NCBI GenBank assembly: GCA_016722025.1
Contig: JADKGZ010000006.1
Span: 62,001 to 126,000, forward strand
DNA: 64,000 bases
Direction of reading: 5' to 3'
Origin: Acidimicrobiaceae bacterium
GTDB lineage: Bacteria > Actinomycetota > Acidimicrobiia > Acidimicrobiales > Ilumatobacteraceae
Positions 52,434 to 61,586 of this stretch are shown in pieces (positions within the stretch are counted from its first letter, which is position 1; each line of letters opens with the position of its first letter). Both the position numbers and the translations under genes were made by a program. The notes below the pieces were generated by a model that worked only from the letters and a program-made list of their open reading frames with translations, had not been told where the DNA came from and did not search any database.

Positions 52434-53546
52434 TCAGGCAAGCGCGGCGGCCGGCTCGACGAAGGTGCTGCCCAGGAACTCGGCCACCGGCGCATTGGTG
52501 ATGTGGCCGTTGTGCGTGTTGAGCCCCAGCGCCAACGCGCCGTCGCGAGCGCACGCAGCGGCAACGCCGTGCACCGCCAGGTCGAGCTGATAGGGGAGCG
52601 TGGCGTTGGTGAGCGCGTACGTGCTGGTGTGCGGCACGGCACCCGGCATGTTGCCGACCGCGTAGTGCAGCACGCCGTGCAGTTCGTACACGGGTGCCGC
52701 GTGCGTGGTCTCGTGGATGGTCTCGATGCAGCCGCCCTGATCGACCGCCACGTCGACGATGACGGCGCCAGGCTTCATCGTGCGCACCATGTCGTCGGTG
52801 ACGACGACCGGTGCGCGGCCGCCCGCGACCAGCACTGCGCCGATGACGAGATCCGCGTCGGCGATGTTGCGCTCCAACGCGCCCCGGTTCGACGCAAGTG
52901 TGACGATGCGCCCCTTGTTGATCTGGTCGACCCAGCGCAGGCGGTCGAGGTTCTTGTCGAACAGCACGACCTCGGCCTCCATGCCGGCAGCGATCCAGGC
53001 CGAGTTCCAGCCGACGTTGCCGGCGCCGAGCACGACCACTTTGGCGGGCTGTACGCCAGGTGCACCGCCCATCAGCACACCGCGTCCTCCGTTGTGGCGC
53101 TCCAGGTAGTGAGCGCCCATCTGTGGCGCCAGGCGCCCGGCGACTTCACTCATCGGCGCCAGCAGCGGCAGTGCGCCGCCCGGCAACTGCACCGTCTCAT
53201 AGGCGAGCGCCGTGGTGCCGGCAGCGGTGAGGGCCTTCGCGACCTCCGGATAGGCGGCAAGGTGCAGGTACGTGAACAGCGTGAGATCGGCACGCAGGAA
53301 GCCGAACTCTTCTGCCTTGGGCTCCTTCACCTTCACGACCATCTGCTGGCCCCATGCATCGGCAGCGGTGGGAACGATGGTTGCCCCGGCGGCTCGGTAG
53401 TCGTCGTCACGGAAGCTGGCACCTTCGCCGGCGCCGGTCTCCACGAACACACCGATGCCGCGGCGCTCGAACTCGCGCACGCCGTCGGGGGTCATCGCCA
53501 CCCGGTACTCCTGCGTCTTGATCTCCTTGGGCACGCCGACGGTCAT
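52434..53546 (-). CDS. ald: Alanine dehydrogenase
   Basis: 370 residues of L-alanine dehydrogenase (alanine to pyruvate plus ammonia, NAD). The N-terminus TVGVPKEIKTQEYRVAMTP is canonical, and the catalytic Lys lies in VVKVKEPKAEEF. YLHLAAYPEVAKAL and SEVAGRLAPQMGAHYLE follow, and the NAD site is VVVLGAGNVGWNSA. ATG 53546 gives the standard N-terminus; 53552 and 53561 are alternatives. It is divergent from an Lrp-family gene, the usual arrangement for AldR control. Confidence 0.95.
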   Translation of the reverse strand: MTVGVPKEIKTQEYRVAMTPDGVREFERRGIGVFVETGAGEGASFRDDDYRAAGATIVPTAADAWGQQMVVKVKEPKAEEFGFLRADLTLFTYLHLAAYPEVAKALTAAGTTALAYETVQLPGGALPLLAPMSEVAGRLAPQMGAHYLERHNGGRGVLMGGAPGVQPAKVVVLGAGNVGWNSAWIAAGMEAEVVLFDKNLDRLRWVDQINKGRIVTLASNRGALERNIADADLVIGAVLVAGGRAPVVVTDDMVRTMKPGAVIVDVAVDQGGCIETIHETTHAAPVYELHGVLHYAVGNMPGAVPHTSTYALTNATLPYQLDLAVHGVAAACARDGALALGLNTHNGHITNAPVAEFLGSTFVEPAAALA

Positions 53547-53576
53547 GATCATGGGCGCCATCTTCGGCCTGGTGGA

Positions 53577-53592
53577 GCCGTTGGTCAACGGC
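53577..53592. promoter_or_regulatory. Candidate operator between ald and the Lrp-family gene
   Basis: GCCGTTG and CAACGGC form a seven-base perfect inverted repeat with a two-base centre (GCCGTTG-GT-CAACGGC), in the 69-base gap between the divergent starts. Lrp/AldR proteins bind such short palindromes in series; only one is seen here. Confidence 0.4.
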
Positions 53593-53615
53593 TGTTTCTC
53601 TGGCAGACTGCTCAC

Positions 53616-54062
53616 GTGACCATCGAAACGCCGGTACTTGACCGAATCGACCGACGAATCATCGGCATCTTGCAGACCGACGGTCGGATCAGCTGGCGTG
53701 AGCTGGCCGACCGGGTGCATCTCGCCCCCAGTTCGGTGGCGGATCGCGTGCGGCGGCTGGAACAGACCGGCGTCATCCGCGGCTATGCCGCGAGCCTCGA
53801 CCCGCGGGCACTGGGCCACGACGTGCGAGCCGTCGTCGACGTTGCCCTCCCGCCGGGCACCGACCCCGCCGAGTTCGAGGCCACGCTCGCTCAGCGCGAC
53901 GAGGTGGCGTTGGCGATGTACGTCACCGGCCCTGCGGACTACACGATCATCGTCGACTGTGCGGGCGCCGAGGGGCTCGACGCGTTCATCCGTTGGCTGA
54001 AGGCCGACGCAGGCGTGGCCCGCACGGAGAGCAAGTTCGTCCTCCGCCCGATCACCATCTGA
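53616..54062 (+). CDS. Lrp/AsnC-family regulator (AldR-like)
   Basis: 148 residues. N-terminal helix-turn-helix: LDRIDRRIIGILQTDGRISWRELADRVHLAPSSVADRVRRLE. Ligand-binding RAM domain: VIRGYAASLDPRALGHDV, VALAMYVTGPADYTIIVDC. GTG 53616 is the start; CAGACT six bases before it may be the -10. It is divergent from ald, so it probably activates or represses ald in response to an amino acid. It lies also 75 bases upstream of the aldehyde dehydrogenase gene on the same strand. Confidence 0.9.
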   Translation: MTIETPVLDRIDRRIIGILQTDGRISWRELADRVHLAPSSVADRVRRLEQTGVIRGYAASLDPRALGHDVRAVVDVALPPGTDPAEFEATLAQRDEVALAMYVTGPADYTIIVDCAGAEGLDAFIRWLKADAGVARTESKFVLRPITI

Positions 54063-54137
54063 CGGCACCCGGTGGACTGACTACGATCGCAGGTGCGAGC
54101 GCACCGAGGCGCTCCCACACAAGGGGATTCGATACGC

Positions 54138-55565
54138 GTGAAGGCGTTCAAGAACTTCGTCAACGGTCAGCACGTCGAGGCGGCCGATGGCCGCACCACC
54201 AACGTGGTCAACCCGGTCACCGGGAAGGTGTACGCAACGGCGCCACTGTCGGGGCAGGCCGATGTCGACACCGCCATGAGCGCCGCCGCCACCGCCTACG
54301 AGAGCTGGCGCGACACCACCCCCAGCGAGCGCTCGTTGGCGCTGTTCCGCATCGCCGACGCGGTGGAGGCGCGGGCCGAGGAGCTGATCGGCCTGGAGGT
54401 GGAGAACTGCGGCAAGCCCACGCACCTCGTGCGCAGCGAGGAGATCCCGCCGATGGTCGACCAGATCCGCTTCTTCGCCACCGCCGCCCGCCATCTCGAA
54501 GGCAAGAGCGCCGGCGAGTACATGCGCAACATGACCTCCATCATCCGCCGCGAGTCCATCGGTGTCTGCGCGCAGGTTGCCCCGTGGAACTACCCGATGA
54601 TGATGGCGGTCTGGAAGTTCGCCCCTGCCCTCGCTGCCGGCAACACCGTCGTGCTCAAGCCCAGCGACACCACACCCGCCACCACCGGCCTGCTGGCCGA
54701 GATCGCCGCCGAGTTCCTGCCGGCCGGCGTGTTCAACGTGATCTGCGGCGATCGCGACACCGGCCGCCAGATGGTGCTGCACGACACGCCCGCGATGGTC
54801 AGCATCACCGGGTCGGTGCGTGCCGGCATGCAGGTGGCCGAAGGTGCGTCGCACAGCCTCAAGCGCGTGCACCTCGAGCTCGGTGGCAAGGCACCGGTCG
54901 TCGTGTTCGACGATGCCGACCTCGCCGCCGCGGCGGAAGGCATTGCCATCGCCGGCTACTTCAACGCCGGGCAGGACTGCACGGCTGCCACTCGCGTCAT
55001 CGCCTCGCCCGGCATCTACCGCGACCTGGTCGCCGCGTTGGCCGAGCAGGCGCAGGGCATTCGCACCGGCGCGCCCGACGACGAAGACGTGCTCTACGGG
55101 CCGGTCAACAACGCCAACCAGTTGGCACACGTCAGCGGGCTGGTCGATCGTGCACCGTCGCACGCCAACGTGGTCGCCGGCGGCGGTGCCGTTGGTGGCG
55201 ATGGCTACTTCTTCCAGCCCACCGTCATCGCCGACCTGCGCCAGGACGACGAGATGATCCAGAACGAGATCTTCGGCCCGGTCATCACCGTGCAGCAGTT
55301 CAGCGACGAGGACGAGGCCGTGCGTTGGGCCAACGGTGTCGACTACGCGCTGGCCAGCAGCGTGTGGACCAAGGACTTCGGCCGCGCGATGCGCATGGCG
55401 AAGCGCCTCGACTTCGGCTGCGTGTGGATCAACACGCACATCCCGCTCGTGGCCGAGATGCCCCACGGCGGGTACAAGAAGAGCGGCTACGGCAAGGATC
55501 TGTCGGCCTACGCGCTCGACGACTACACCCGCATCAAGCACGTGATGGCCAACCTCGAGAGCTGA
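54138..55565 (+). CDS. Aldehyde dehydrogenase (gamma-aminobutyraldehyde-type)
   Basis: 475-residue NAD-dependent aldehyde dehydrogenase. Catalytic Cys281 (GQDCTAATR) and general base Glu247 (LELGGKAP); APWNYPMMMAVWKFAPALAAGN is the cofactor region. The pattern resembles gamma-aminobutyraldehyde dehydrogenases, and the polyamine transport and amine-oxidase genes nearby support oxidation of 4-aminobutanal to GABA; that substrate is inference. GTG 54138 follows AAGGGGA. Upstream lies a GGTGCG-AG-CGCACC palindrome (54093-54106). The stop lies in the first unit of a tandem repeat. Confidence 0.88.
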   Translation: MKAFKNFVNGQHVEAADGRTTNVVNPVTGKVYATAPLSGQADVDTAMSAAATAYESWRDTTPSERSLALFRIADAVEARAEELIGLEVENCGKPTHLVRSEEIPPMVDQIRFFATAARHLEGKSAGEYMRNMTSIIRRESIGVCAQVAPWNYPMMMAVWKFAPALAAGNTVVLKPSDTTPATTGLLAEIAAEFLPAGVFNVICGDRDTGRQMVLHDTPAMVSITGSVRAGMQVAEGASHSLKRVHLELGGKAPVVVFDDADLAAAAEGIAIAGYFNAGQDCTAATRVIASPGIYRDLVAALAEQAQGIRTGAPDDEDVLYGPVNNANQLAHVSGLVDRAPSHANVVAGGGAVGGDGYFFQPTVIADLRQDDEMIQNEIFGPVITVQQFSDEDEAVRWANGVDYALASSVWTKDFGRAMRMAKRLDFGCVWINTHIPLVAEMPHGGYKKSGYGKDLSAYALDDYTRIKHVMANLES

Positions 55566-55620
55566 ACGGCACCGACAGCTGAACGGCGCCGACAGCTGAA
55601 CGGCACCGACAGCTGACCGG
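55560..55620. repeat. 17-base tandem repeat at the end of the aldehyde dehydrogenase gene
   Basis: Units AGCTGAACGGCACCGAC at 55560-55576, 55577-55593 (one change) and 55594-55610, plus a ten-base partial unit. The first unit contains the last codon and stop (AGC TGA) of the aldehyde dehydrogenase; each later unit repeats that stop codon. Confidence 0.85.
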
Positions 55621-55624
55621 TAGC

Positions 55625-55649
55625 GCCGGCGGGCGTTGCGCCCGCCGGC
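55625..55649. terminator. Strong GC hairpin between convergent genes
   Basis: GCCGGCGGGCG (55625-55635) and CGCCCGCCGGC (55639-55649) are perfect 11-base arms with a TTG loop. It abuts the stop codon of the minus-strand lipoprotein gene and follows the tandem repeat. Probable two-way terminator, without a T-run. Confidence 0.75.
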
Positions 55650-56306
55650 TCAGGTCTCGACGAACGGGCGGGCGAAGTCGGTGATCGCGCCGTCGTCGGT
55701 CTGGTACCAGTCGGTCTCCTTCTCGCCGTCGGTGAAGGTGACGTACGTGGGGCACTCGGTGGCGGTGGCCGTGATGGTGGTGGCGCCCAGCTCCTTGCCG
55801 GTGGTGGCCTCGTGCACCGAGACCGCGTAGTCGGCGGAGTACAGGTTGACCACGTTGCCGGTGTCGACACCATCGGTCTGGTAGCCGGTGCACTCCTCGA
55901 CCAGCGTGGTGGTCGACCGGATGACGCACAGCACCAGTTCGGCGGTGGCGTACTGGTCGGTGGCGGCATCGAACAGGATGGTCCACTCGCTGGGGAGATC
56001 GAGGAAGCCTTCGTTGAGCTCGTCGGCATCGGTGCCCTGCTGGGTGACCACCTTGTGGATGCCCGGCGTGGCAGGGGTGTAGGGCGTCGCTCCCTCGACG
56101 GGGTTGTTGCGGCACGCGGGCTCGAAGTCGGACGCGAACATCTGCACGAGTTGGGTGGTCTCGCCGCCGCCGCCCCCGCCGGCCGTGCCGCTCCCGCCCC
56201 CGCCGCCGCCATCGCCATCGCTGCCGCATCCGGCCAGCGCAATGGCCGTCGCCGCGACCAGCGCCAGCAGGCGTGTGTTGCGGTGGGGGGTGAGGGTCTG
56301 TTGCAT
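55650..56306 (-). CDS. Lipoprotein of unknown function
   Basis: 218 residues: signal peptide and lipobox LAGC (Cys near 27), a Gly-rich spacer of repeated GGGGG (about 30-50), then a soluble domain with several cysteines (in ACRNN, LCVIRS, EECTGY, ECPTYV) that could form disulfides. No known motif. GGGAGC precedes ATG 56306. It is followed on the same strand (upstream) by an AsnC gene, but the two are 76 bases apart. Confidence 0.75.
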   Translation of the reverse strand: MQQTLTPHRNTRLLALVAATAIALAGCGSDGDGGGGGGSGTAGGGGGGETTQLVQMFASDFEPACRNNPVEGATPYTPATPGIHKVVTQQGTDADELNEGFLDLPSEWTILFDAATDQYATAELVLCVIRSTTTLVEECTGYQTDGVDTGNVVNLYSADYAVSVHEATTGKELGATTITATATECPTYVTFTDGEKETDWYQTDDGAITDFARPFVET

Positions 56307-56382
56307 CGGAGCTCCCGTTCTCAGTTTCGCGGTGAATCTACAGTGAGACGCTGCCGGTCGAGATCGATGACGCAGGCGTGCC

Positions 56383-56841
56383 TCAGTGCGCGCCCCACGT
56401 GAAGGTCTGCTTGACGAGATCCAGATAGATGAAGGTCTCGGTGCTGCGTACGCCCTTCACGCTGCGGATGCGGTTGGTGAGGTCGAGCAGGTCGCCGTCG
56501 TCGGCCACCACCACTTCTGCCATCAGGTCGAACGAGCCGGCGCTGACCACCAGGTAGTCGATGTCGCTCATCGCCTGCAACGTCTTCGCGATGTCGTCGG
56601 TGGCACCCTCGGTGCGCACGCCGATCATCGCCATCCGCCGCTTGCCGTGGGAGAGCGGGTTGGTGACCGCCACCACCTGCATCACGCCCGAGTCGAGCAA
56701 TCGCTGCACTCGTTGCCGAGCGGCCGCCTCGGAGAGCCCAACGGCGGCCCCCAGGCGGGTGTACGGCGTGCGGCCATCGCGTTGCAGCGCTTCGATGATC
56801 GCTCGATCTGTCTCGTCGATCTGGGTTCCCGTCTTGTCCAT
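56383..56841 (-). CDS. Lrp/AsnC-family regulator
   Basis: 152 residues with the AsnC-type helix-turn-helix (IDETDRAIIEALQRDGRTPYTRLGAAVGLSEAAARQRVQRLL) and a RAM ligand domain (VAVTNPLSHGKRRMAMIGV, YLVVSAGSFDLMAEVVV). It is divergent from potA with 260 bases between, so it is the likely regulator of the polyamine transport operon. ATG 56841 is chosen; an in-frame GTG slightly upstream is possible. Confidence 0.9.
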   Translation of the reverse strand: MDKTGTQIDETDRAIIEALQRDGRTPYTRLGAAVGLSEAAARQRVQRLLDSGVMQVVAVTNPLSHGKRRMAMIGVRTEGATDDIAKTLQAMSDIDYLVVSAGSFDLMAEVVVADDGDLLDLTNRIRSVKGVRSTETFIYLDLVKQTFTWGAH

Positions 56842-56986
56842 CGGTACGGATACTGGCGCTGATGACCAGGTTGCGCAAGGGATTCCGCAGCGCGCACGCT
56901 GTTCATCAACGATTTCCTTGCAGGTTGCCGGGCGTCCATGCCACCGTAGGTGGTCTTGGGCCTCCACACATTTCCTTCCCGCGCCG

Positions 56987-57024
56987 GCCGATGTGCCTAC
57001 ACTTTGGCCGCACAGCACATCGGC
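56987..57024. promoter_or_regulatory. Inverted repeat upstream of potA
   Basis: GCCGATGTGC (56987-56996) and GCACATCGGC (57015-57024) are perfect ten-base arms with an 18-base spacer, ending 77 bases before the potA start. It could be a regulator-binding site for the divergent AsnC protein or an RNA hairpin in the leader. A shorter palindrome (CCACC-GTA-GGTGG, 56941-56953) lies further upstream. Confidence 0.45.
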
Positions 57025-57101
57025 ACAGGCCTCATCCGGGGTCGGTCGGCCGGCGCCACCGGTGAGCGGTTCGCTCACCACGAGCTCTCGGGGGAGACAA
57101 C

Positions 57102-58256
57102 GTGACGGACGCAGCACCGATGGCGGTCGGCGACGAGTTGGCCGGCGAACGCGGCTCGGTCGAGCTGCAGGGCGTCACCAAGCGCTTCGGCTCGATGGTC
57201 GCGGTCGACAAGCTCAATCTGGTCGTGCAGCCCGGTGAGTTCTTGTCGCTGCTTGGCCCGTCGGGCTGCGGGAAGACCACCACCTTGCGCATGCTGGCCG
57301 GCTTCGAGCAGCCCGATGAAGGCTTCATTCGCATCAGCGGTCAGTACGTGCAGGGCATCCCGCCGTACAAGCGCGACGTCAACACCGTCTTTCAGGCATA
57401 CGCGCTGTTCCCGCACATGACCGTCTCGGAGAACGTGGCCTACGGCCTGCGCCAGAAGGGCGTGTCGAAGGCCGAGATGGCCACCCGGGTCAGCGAGGCA
57501 CTCGACATGGTGAAGATGAGCAAGCTCGCCGAGCGCAAGCCGAAGCAGATGTCCGGCGGCCAGCAGCAGCGAGTCGCGGTGGCCCGCGCCCTGGTGAACC
57601 GACCGAGTGTCCTGCTGCTCGATGAGCCGCTGGGCGCGCTCGACCGCAAGCTGCGTGAGGAGATGCAGATCGAGCTGAAGCTGCTGCAGTCGCAGCTGGG
57701 TATCACGTTCATCTTCGTCACCCACGACCAGGAAGAGGCCATGAGCATGAGCGATCGCATCGCGATCATGCTCGACGGCCACATCGAGCAGCTCGCCGAT
57801 CCCGAGACCGTGTACGAACGGCCGTCGTCAGCGTTCGTTGCCGGCTTCATCGGCCGCAACAACTTCTGGCGCGGCGTCGCGACTGCTGATGGAGTGCGGG
57901 CCGACGACGGCACGCTGTTCATCGCCTCGATGCCCGACGAGCACGTCGCTCCGGGCCAGCCGGCCTTGGCCGCGGTACGCCCGGAGAACTTCCAACTGGT
58001 CACCGACGACCCTGGCACGTCGCGGAACTCGATTCCAGGCTCGATCGCCAGCGTGGCGCACTTCGGCGACACGCTCCAGTACGTGGTGCGCACCAGCAGC
58101 CGAGACGTGCTGGTGCTCACGCCCCGGGCCAACGCCCCTCGCCTCTCGCTCGGCGACGACGTGTGGTGCACGTTCACGCCCGCCGACGTCTATTCGTTCT
58201 CCGCTGCGCAGGCCAGCCTCGTGCTTGCCGAACCAGCGGAAGAAGCCAATGCCTGA
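57102..58256 (+). CDS. potA: Spermidine/putrescine ABC transporter ATPase
   Basis: 384 residues: ABC ATPase domain with Walker A GPSGCGKTT, Q-loop VFQAYALFPHMTV, signature MSGGQQQRVAVARAL, Walker B LLLDEPLGALD and switch His in VTHDQEEAMSMSDR, followed by a C-terminal TOBE domain (about 285-370). This is the PotA type. GGGGGAG precedes GTG 57102. It starts the operon potA-potD-potBC, probably under the divergent AsnC regulator. Confidence 0.92.
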   Translation: MTDAAPMAVGDELAGERGSVELQGVTKRFGSMVAVDKLNLVVQPGEFLSLLGPSGCGKTTTLRMLAGFEQPDEGFIRISGQYVQGIPPYKRDVNTVFQAYALFPHMTVSENVAYGLRQKGVSKAEMATRVSEALDMVKMSKLAERKPKQMSGGQQQRVAVARALVNRPSVLLLDEPLGALDRKLREEMQIELKLLQSQLGITFIFVTHDQEEAMSMSDRIAIMLDGHIEQLADPETVYERPSSAFVAGFIGRNNFWRGVATADGVRADDGTLFIASMPDEHVAPGQPALAAVRPENFQLVTDDPGTSRNSIPGSIASVAHFGDTLQYVVRTSSRDVLVLTPRANAPRLSLGDDVWCTFTPADVYSFSAAQASLVLAEPAEEANA

Positions 58257-58291
58257 TACCCACAGGACCCATTACAAGGAGCACCACCCAC

Positions 58292-59548
58292 ATGGCATCC
58301 CAGCCTGAACCGATCAAGATCCTCGCTCCCTCGAGCTTCCGCCACATGTTGAGCCGTCGTGCCTTGTTCCAGGCAGGTGGTGCGGCCGCCGGCTTCGCCA
58401 TCGTCGCCACCGCATGTGGCAGCGACGACAGCAGCAGCTCCGACGGCACGACTGCCAGCAGCGGAAGCACCGGTGGCAGCACCGGTGGCAGCGATCTGCT
58501 CAGCCAGTTCAGCAACGTGATCAACACGTCGTCCGGCTCGCTCGCCATGTTCACCTGGGGCGACTACAACGATCCCGACATCGTCGGTGACCTCGCGAAC
58601 AGCGTGCTCGGCGTCACCATGACGGTCGACTACTACCCGAGCAACGAGGACCTCATCACGAAGCTGGCTGCCGCCAACGGCAACAGCGGGTTCGACATCG
58701 TGGTCCCCACCGGCCCGTACATCCCTCAGATGCTGGAGAAGGGTCTGCTCCAGAAGCTCGACAGGTCGCTGCTGCCCAACATCGTCAACATCGACCCGCA
58801 GTACCTCGGCCGCGACTGGGACCCGACCAACGAGTACTCGGTGTGCAAGGACTGGGGTTCGACCGGCTGGATCTACAACAAGTCGGTGCTCACCAAGGAG
58901 ATCCTCACCTGGCAGGACTTCATGGACGCGACGAAGGGTGAGGCGAGCGGCCGCGTGGCTTGGCTCGACTCGTCGCCCAATGTGGTCGGCCCGTACTTCT
59001 GGGCCAACGGCATCAACTGGAACACCGAGAAGGCAGCAGATCTCGACGCCTGCGAGAAGTACCTCGTCGAGGAGATCGCACCGCACATCAAGGGCTTCGA
59101 CAGCTACCCGAGCACGGCGCTCGCCGAGGGATCCTTCGACCTGGCGATGGCCTGGAACGGCGATGCTCGTCAAGCCTTCGTCCGCATCGCCGACGCTGGT
59201 GGCAACCCGGACGAGTGGGCCTGGGCGCTCGGCTCGCCGGCCACCGAGCTGTGGATGGACAACTACTGCATCCCCACCGGTGCGCCGAACCCGGAAGCCG
59301 CCCACGCCTGGATCAACTGGCTGCTCACGCCCGAGATCAGCATCAAGGATCTGCTGTACCACGGCTACCACAGTGGCATGAAGGACATCGACAAGCTGAT
59401 GGCCGAGCTGGCTCCGGAAGCGCCTCGCGTCGACATGATCTTCTTCGCTTCGGAGTTGGTCGCGACCATGCAGACCGGCGAGGTCAACAGCGCCCAGGAC
59501 CGCCACACCGAGATCCTCGACAAGATGAAGGCCGCTGCGGCCGGCTGA
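58292..59548 (+). CDS. potD: Spermidine/putrescine-binding lipoprotein
   Basis: 418 residues: a Tat-like signal (SRRALF at 21-26) and a lipobox with Cys42 (VATAC), a Ser/Gly/Thr linker, then a polyamine-binding domain with FTWGDYNDPDIVGDL, VDYYPSNEDLITKL, GFDIVVPTGPYIPQM and MAWNGDARQAF. These are PotD/PotF family regions. AAGGAG precedes ATG 58292, which lies 36 bases after the potA stop. It presents polyamine to the fused permease downstream. Confidence 0.9.
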   Translation: MASQPEPIKILAPSSFRHMLSRRALFQAGGAAAGFAIVATACGSDDSSSSDGTTASSGSTGGSTGGSDLLSQFSNVINTSSGSLAMFTWGDYNDPDIVGDLANSVLGVTMTVDYYPSNEDLITKLAAANGNSGFDIVVPTGPYIPQMLEKGLLQKLDRSLLPNIVNIDPQYLGRDWDPTNEYSVCKDWGSTGWIYNKSVLTKEILTWQDFMDATKGEASGRVAWLDSSPNVVGPYFWANGINWNTEKAADLDACEKYLVEEIAPHIKGFDSYPSTALAEGSFDLAMAWNGDARQAFVRIADAGGNPDEWAWALGSPATELWMDNYCIPTGAPNPEAAHAWINWLLTPEISIKDLLYHGYHSGMKDIDKLMAELAPEAPRVDMIFFASELVATMQTGEVNSAQDRHTEILDKMKAAAAG

Positions 59549-59553
59549 TTGCT

Positions 59554-61577
59554 GTGACAGCGCCTGCTCACGTGCCGAACCCGCGACGGTGGCGGGGCCC
59601 CAAGTGGGGCCTCGCCATCCCGTCGTTCATCTGGTACATCCTGTTCTTCGTTGCGCCGATCGGGATCATCATCCTCTACTCGTTCGGCACGAAGGACTCC
59701 AGCCAGCTGATCCCGGTCGACCTGAGCAACCTCAGCCTGGAGAACTACCGACAGTCGATCACGGGCGACAACTTCGACGTGTTCTACGGCACGTTGAAGA
59801 TCGCCGTCACCGCCACGTTGCTGTGCCTGCTCATCGGCTTCCCGGTGTCGTACTTCATCGCGTTCAAGGCCAGCGAGAAGTGGCGGGCGATCCTGCTTGC
59901 CTTGGTGGTCATCCCCAGCTTCACCAGCTTCCTCATCCGCACGATTGCCTGGCGCATCCGCTCAGCCCCAACGGAGAGCTCTCCACCTGGCTGCAGGACC
60001 TCGGCTGGATCGACGGACCGATCGACATCCTCGGTACCCGCGGGGCTGTGTTCCTCGCAATCGTCTACAACTACGTCGGCTTCATGGTGCTGCCGATGTT
60101 CGTGGCCCTCGACCGCATCGATCCTGCACTGCGGGAAGCGTCCAAGGACCTCGGCGGCACCCGCGCCTCGACGTTCATGTCGGTCACCCTGCCGCTGTCG
60201 GGCCCTGGCGTGGTCGCGGGCGTGCTGCTCACGTTCATCCCGATGTGCGGCGACTACATCACGGCCACCGTGCTCGGCGGTGCCAAAGGCTTCATGGTGG
60301 GGGCGCTCATCGACAGTCAGTTCCGCGGCGCGCAGAACTGGCCAGAGGGCTCGGCCATGGCTGTGGTGATGATCATCATGGTGCTGCTCGCGCTCGCCGC
60401 GTTCGCGTTGCTGCTGTGGCTGCTGCGCCGGCTGACGCCTGCGCTCAGCCCCCTCGTTGCCGCGTGGCGCAGTCGCCCGCGCAAGCCCGCGCGGGCGACA
60501 CGATTCCCCGATCTGTTGCGGCCCGCGCTGGCCGCGTGGACGGGCTTGTTGCTCGTGTTCCTGTTCATCCCGATCCTGCTGGTCGTGCGCCACTCGTTCA
60601 ACAACGGGCCGTCGTTCTCCATCTGGAGCGGCAGCTACAGCACGGTGTGGTGGGGCGGCCCGCCCGGCAAGACCAAGTCGGGCATGAAGATGCAGGGCCT
60701 GTTCGACTTCGACAGCACCGGCCCGATGTTGGTGCGCTTCGTGATCATCGTCGCCATCGGCATCGCAGTGCCGTACGTGTGGAAGCTCGTCACCGGTCGC
60801 CACAACCGTCATCTGCGTCAGTGGTCGGTGCTCGTCGCGTTCGTGATCGCCGTGATCGTCAACGGGCTGATGACCGATTGGTACCTCAGCATCTTCCAGC
60901 AGGCCGGTGTCGGCGAGGGCTTGCGTGGTTCCTTCCTTGCTGCTTTCGGTGGCACCGCGATCGCCGTCTCCATCGGTGGGTTGTGCGGTGTGGCACTGGC
61001 CCGCCACCCGGGCAAGTGGGCTGCCGTGATGATGGCGCTGCTCTTCCTCATCCTCGTGACGCCCGAGATCATGGATGCCATCGCACTCGCCGGCTGGATG
61101 CAGCGTGTCGGCGGCCCGCTCACCTCCGACACCTTCGGTGTGCCCTTCGGGATGCTGCGCTTGTGGATCGGGCAGTCGCTGTACGCCAGCGCGGTCGTCA
61201 CCCTGATCGTGCGCGCCCGGCTCGCCGGCATCGACGCCTCGTTGGAAGAAGCCGCCGCCGACCTCGGTGCTCCTCCTGGTCGCGCCTTTCGTCAGGTGAC
61301 GCTGCCGATCATCAGCCCGGCGCTGATCGCCGGCGGCCTGCTGTCGTTCACGTTGTGCCTCGACAACACGATCATCTCGTCGCTGATCAGTGGCGCCTCG
61401 TCCACCTTCCCGGTGGCGCTCATCTCTGCCACGAAGAGCGAGATCAAGCCGTTCTGGGGTGTCGGTTCCGTGGTGCTGTTCGTGATGACGATGGCGTTGC
61501 TCGCCTTCGTCGCCCGGGTGCTGAAGAAGTCGGGCGATTCGTCGTCCGACATCGCCGCCACCCTCGGCGGCGGCTGA
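59554..61577 (+). CDS. Fused PotB-PotC polyamine permease, one frame slip
   Basis: About 674 residues containing two complete permease halves in one chain. Each half has an EAA coupling loop (REASKDLGGTRAS near 60140; EEAAADLGAPPGRA near 61250). The first half begins WGLAIPSFIWYILFFVAPIG and contains YFIAFKASEKWRAILLALVVIPSF; the second begins LLLVFLFIPILLVVRHSFN. Two extra hydrophobic segments (about 60735-60785 and 60820-60880) lie inside the second half, which is unusual. Near 59958 the frame slips by one missing base (AWRI then LSPNGELSTWLQDL). GTG 59554 follows potD by five bases. Confidence 0.85.
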
Positions 61578-61586
61578 GCGTTCGCC

